DNA from: Adenanthera pavonina
Taxonomy: Eukaryota; Streptophyta; Magnoliopsida; Fabales; Fabaceae
Length of the DNA: 64,000 nt
Direction of reading: 5' to 3'
NCBI GenBank assembly: GCA_026686845.1
Contig: JAIVEN010000012.1
Location: 25,980,501-26,044,500, forward strand
The notes beneath the pieces are model-generated. The model did no database searches. It worked only from the letters and a program-made list of their open reading frames with translations, and was not told where the DNA came from. Position numbers and translations under genes: made by a program. Below, one piece after another: positions 60,413 through 64,000 of the stretch. Position 1 is the stretch's first letter. The number at the start of each line of letters is the position of its first letter.

Positions 60413-63400
60413 ATGGGGAGCGTGGATCGGTTCGATGATCGGACATTCAAGGTTAACTTCACGGTGGATGGAGTTTTGAAGCTAAGGGAAAAAGTGAACG
60501 AGAAGCTGAAGGAGTTCATGGGGGATTACACTGATGACGCTCTTGTGGTACGAGCCTTTGTCACGCTTGTCAATTTTGTGCACTTGTTCGCTTTATCAGT
60601 CTGGGAGCAAAACTAGGTTGTTTACTTGGGTAGGCTTATTGTTCATCTATAATGTATTATATGTAGTGTGGTTAAAAAAGCTTGGCTCTGTTATGCCTCC
60701 TGTGCCATGAGGGGAATGTCACTCTTTGTCCAAGTATGGACCTCTTAAAGGTCTCAAATCATGAACACAACTTCTTGTTGCCCTTTTATACCCGTAATGT
60801 AATTTGGCGAAATTGAACATGGAGAACATTATTGCCTGACTATCCCTACAAGCATTTTTTAATTCAAGTAGAATCAAAGGTTCTTGTGAATTGTTATTGC
60901 TGATATGTATACTGCACGAGCAGAAGAATTGCATCAGATGAACAAGTAGTCATTTTCCTCTTAACAAATAAAGAGATACGGTTTCTGAATATTCTTTATG
61001 ATATAAGCTTACCTAGGAAGTGAATGATGTGAGAAGGAAATGTGTGGAAAAATCCCTGCGAGCGTAACTGGAATGTGTAGGAGTTCTACAGCTTAAAGAA
61101 TCTTGAAAGGTTTAAATAAATATGAAGTGGAGATTTGTTGGCTGTTGTAAAAGTGAAACTGAGATTCAACTAACTCAGATTTTTGTTCATAAGTAGCTTC
61201 TTTACAGTGACTTATGTCTCTGATGACTCTTACTTGTCACTTTTCCATCTAAGCTGCAGACAATAAGGCCACTTATCACATAAATAGTGAAGACAATAAT
61301 GTGTACTGTACTAAAAAAAAATTCTGATATGCAAAATTCTTTTTGATATGTGCTAAAATCATTTTATCCTCTACGCCCTTCTAGTTTATATTCAGGTTAG
61401 ATGGGAACTTGTTGATGATATTGTATGGCACATGTAGAGCGAGCTCCTTGCAAGCATGCTGTAAATTATGTATGTGACATGAAACACACTTTCACATTGC
61501 TCCTTTTGAAACTTGTAGGTAACTTCTGTATGAATGCTTTGTTTCAGATATAGGCTAATGTGAAAATACAGATTGATGAGTAATATAATCTATTCTACAT
61601 CATATATTTATGAGGAACATGAGATTTGATGCACATAACAAGACTGCACTTCTGAGCAACTTAATAATAAAATTTCGGTAGATGGTTCAAATTAGTGAGA
61701 CACAGTTAAAAGCACTAGTTGTTTGTGCTTTCAGAAGATATTAATATTGTTTTCAGAAAAGGAGAGGCTTGGGCCTTTACTCATTGCAGCACAGTGCTGA
61801 TACTTCTCTTTCTCTCTCTCTCTCTAAAAATTTGGTTTAGTATTTTTAGGCAACAGCAGCAAAATGATGCTCAATTGTAGTCCAGCTTGGGAATTCTGAT
61901 GGTTATGCTTGGGGTGAACAAGTGGGATGTTTTGGACCATGATTTGGATTTGAGTACATGTTTTTGGATTTGCAGTATCACTGCATCTCATGGGGTTTGG
62001 TATTAAGCTATGTATGGTTATGATTGAATAAACTAATTGGAGGACACTTATTAGGTGTCTTGATGGTTAGAAATTACTAGTATTTTGGAATTTGGATTCC
62101 AGATTCAAGGATTGGGCATGCATGCCTTTTATTGGGACCTCAAGTAGTATGGATTGATATTGGACTCTAGGATGGCTACTAAGGTTATGAGCAAATGGCT
62201 TAAATACCTCCAAGTTATTTTGTCTTTTAGTTGTAAAGTACATGTGATTAAGTTGTATATCTGAAGGAGGATATCTGCCTTTTTCCAATTATGTCATATT
62301 GAAATTGTTTTTCAACTACATATGTTAATGTTATAACATTGGCTTCATATGGTGGATTTGGCTTTTGGAGGTTTTAAATTTTCCACTACAAATTTAAATT
62401 GAAATTCACTCTATGCTATGTCAGGATTATGTTATTGTGTTACTGAGGAATGGCAGGCGCAAAGAACAAGCAAGGAGTGAGTTGAATGTTTTCTTGGGGG
62501 ATGATAGTGATTCTTTTGTATCCTGGTAATTTTTGTGTAATTTCTTCTTGACAAATTAAATTTCATTTCAGTGTCATTGCAATCAATAGATAGACCCATA
62601 ATTATATGTACTAATTTATATGCGTATACTGTTAACAGGCTGTGGGATCATCTGACTGTGAATATAGATTTGTATGTACAACCTAAAGAATTGCAGGATG
62701 GGGCTCCTACAAGTATTATATCAGAGCTTCAAGCTGGCAGTGATGATACTGAGCATTTAAATTCAGAGTTTGAAGGAGGGAAGTCTCATAAGTTATCTAG
62801 AAGACGGCATAACAGAGATTGGAAAGGATTAGTAAGGGGGGAAGCTGAGCCACCTACCTTACGGAGCTCTGTGGTTGACAATTCTCATTTGGATGAAAAA
62901 ACCCAAACCAAAGTAGATTATCGTCCAAGATCACCATCTTCACCTGCAGTTCGGAGGAAGAGAGGCCATCCAGATGAACAGAAGACAAAGGTTTGAATTA
63001 TTCAAATATTCATTCATTAATGATTATTGATATTGATGATTCTGCGATGTTTATGACAAAATTTCTGTAATTGAATTTTGTTTAGCAACATGTCAACACT
63101 AATAAGTAGATTATTGCCTAGGGGAATATGAATGTCTCTGGTCATACAATAGAGAGAAGGGATAATAGTTGCTTTAATTATTTTGTATTTAGTTGATCAG
63201 TTGATGGCAACCGTCTAGTCTTGCATTTTCTCCAGCTCCTTTTATTTGTATATATTCATGAAATTTGTAGATGCCCTTCTGTGTCTCTTTCCTTGTTGGT
63301 CTTTTTTCCTGTTCATTTTGCATCTAATTTTATAGAGCAAGGTAGTGCCTTTGTTTTTTCTGCCCCTTTCATTGAAACTTCTAACCTTCAAGGGATTTTG

Positions 63401-64000
63401 ACAGAGGGAAGTGATTTCACAAGCAACTATAGATGCTCCTCGGCGGCTACTTCAGTTTGCTGTACGAGATGCAGTGGCCACTTCAAGGCCATCTATTTTG
63501 GGCCCACCTGTGGAGCCCTCCTTGAAGCGTCTTCGTTCTGTAGTTTCTACATCCTCTGGTGATTCATCTTTGGTTGAACGTCCTCGGAGAATACAGCCTG
63601 TTTCTAGGGCGTCAAATCGCATGGCTTCAGTGATTAAAGCTGTGGCAGAAGCTGCTGAAGATGTGATGAAATTCAAATCCTCAGGCAGTGTATTTGATCG
63701 ACTTGGTCGTGGTATCAATCCATCAGATGGTAGCAGCCAACTTGAGGTTCATTATCAAAATCAGGAGCAAAACCAATCAATGTATCTTCAAAGCACTGAT
63801 TATGGTGGTCAGTATGCCTCAAGTAATACCATGTTGGAAAATGAAGCAGATTTTGCTTCTGATTATACTTCAGATAATGAAGGGTATAATGATGTGAATG
63901 TCATGAGTAGTGGAGGGATTGATGCTTTGCAGATTGCCTCCTCTGGTGGAAACAGGGGTGATAATTCACCAATGCTGCAGTACAGTGCAACTAAAAATGC
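60413..64000 (+). CDS. Nab2/ZC3H14-like nuclear poly(A)-binding protein, 5' part
   Basis: Exons by splice signals and frame: 60413-60547 (45 codons, donor GTACGA), 62425-62525 (donor GTAATT), 62639-62990 (donor GTTTGA) and 63405 to beyond the window (acceptor TTTGACAG). All junctions keep phase. The first two exons and the start of the third form an N-terminal PWI-like fold as in Nab2/ZC3H14 (MGSVDRFDDRTFKVNF, DYVIVLLRNGRRKEQ, DDSDSFVSWLWDHL). A basic, disordered region follows with RRHNRDWK and the motif VFDRLGRG in exon 4. The CCCH zinc fingers that bind poly(A) would be downstream, outside the window. In yeast and animals these proteins control poly(A) length and mRNA export; the plant role is inferred. 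The visible part is intact. Intron 1 is 1.9 kb. Confidence 0.85.

Noticed and set aside
60021..60446. 141-codon minus-strand frame over the 5' end of the Nab2-like gene.
   Set aside because: It is antisense to the well-supported exon 1 and 5' UTR and has no family similarity.

Overview
This is a plant nuclear genome window, very probably from a eudicot. It is AT-rich between genes and holds intron-containing genes, a stress-associated A20/AN1 zinc-finger gene, a DRT100-type leucine-rich-repeat gene, Stowaway-like MITEs, two Ty3/Gypsy elements of the Tat type and an endogenous plant pararetrovirus. No bacterial or organellar gene content is evident. The species cannot be named from the sequence.

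Layout. 1-1824: intergenic, possibly the 5' flank of a gene lying to the left. 1830-11526: Tat-lineage LTR retrotransposon, copy 1 (542-bp LTRs, target duplication CTTAT). 11527-14738: AT-rich intergenic. 14739-15836: intact DRT100-like secreted LRR gene. 15837-22337: intergenic with MITEs. 22338-23781: RPL31-like gene on the minus strand, broken by a nonsense codon and a lost splice donor. 23782-28413: intergenic with MITEs and microsatellites. 28414-28938: intact intronless A20/AN1 (SAP) gene on the minus strand. 30410-33085: two decayed LINE fragments, tail to tail. 37448-46504: endogenous caulimovirid made of two copies in opposite orientation. 46505-49747: intergenic. 49748-59274: Tat retrotransposon, copy 2 (529-bp LTRs, target duplication GAAGA). 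60413 to the window end: 5' part of a Nab2/ZC3H14-like nuclear poly(A)-binding protein gene (four exons seen, runs off the edge).

The two Tat elements are close relatives inserted independently. Each carries a 1753-codon gag-pol frame interrupted by exactly one nonsense codon, at a different place in each copy. Each also has a 66-bp-type tandem repeat array after pol and an antisense gene with a clean 74-nt intron, predicted to make a 626-residue protein. This antisense gene is open in both copies.

The most striking locus is the pararetrovirus. A nearly genome-length minus-strand copy (intergenic region end, Met-tRNA primer site, movement protein, coat protein, protease-RT-RNase H) is fused head to head with a plus-strand partial copy (RT to intergenic region). 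The result is a pair of 1639-bp inverted-repeat arms and a second pair of 191-bp arms, none with a net indel. Such a locus could be transcribed into hairpin RNA.
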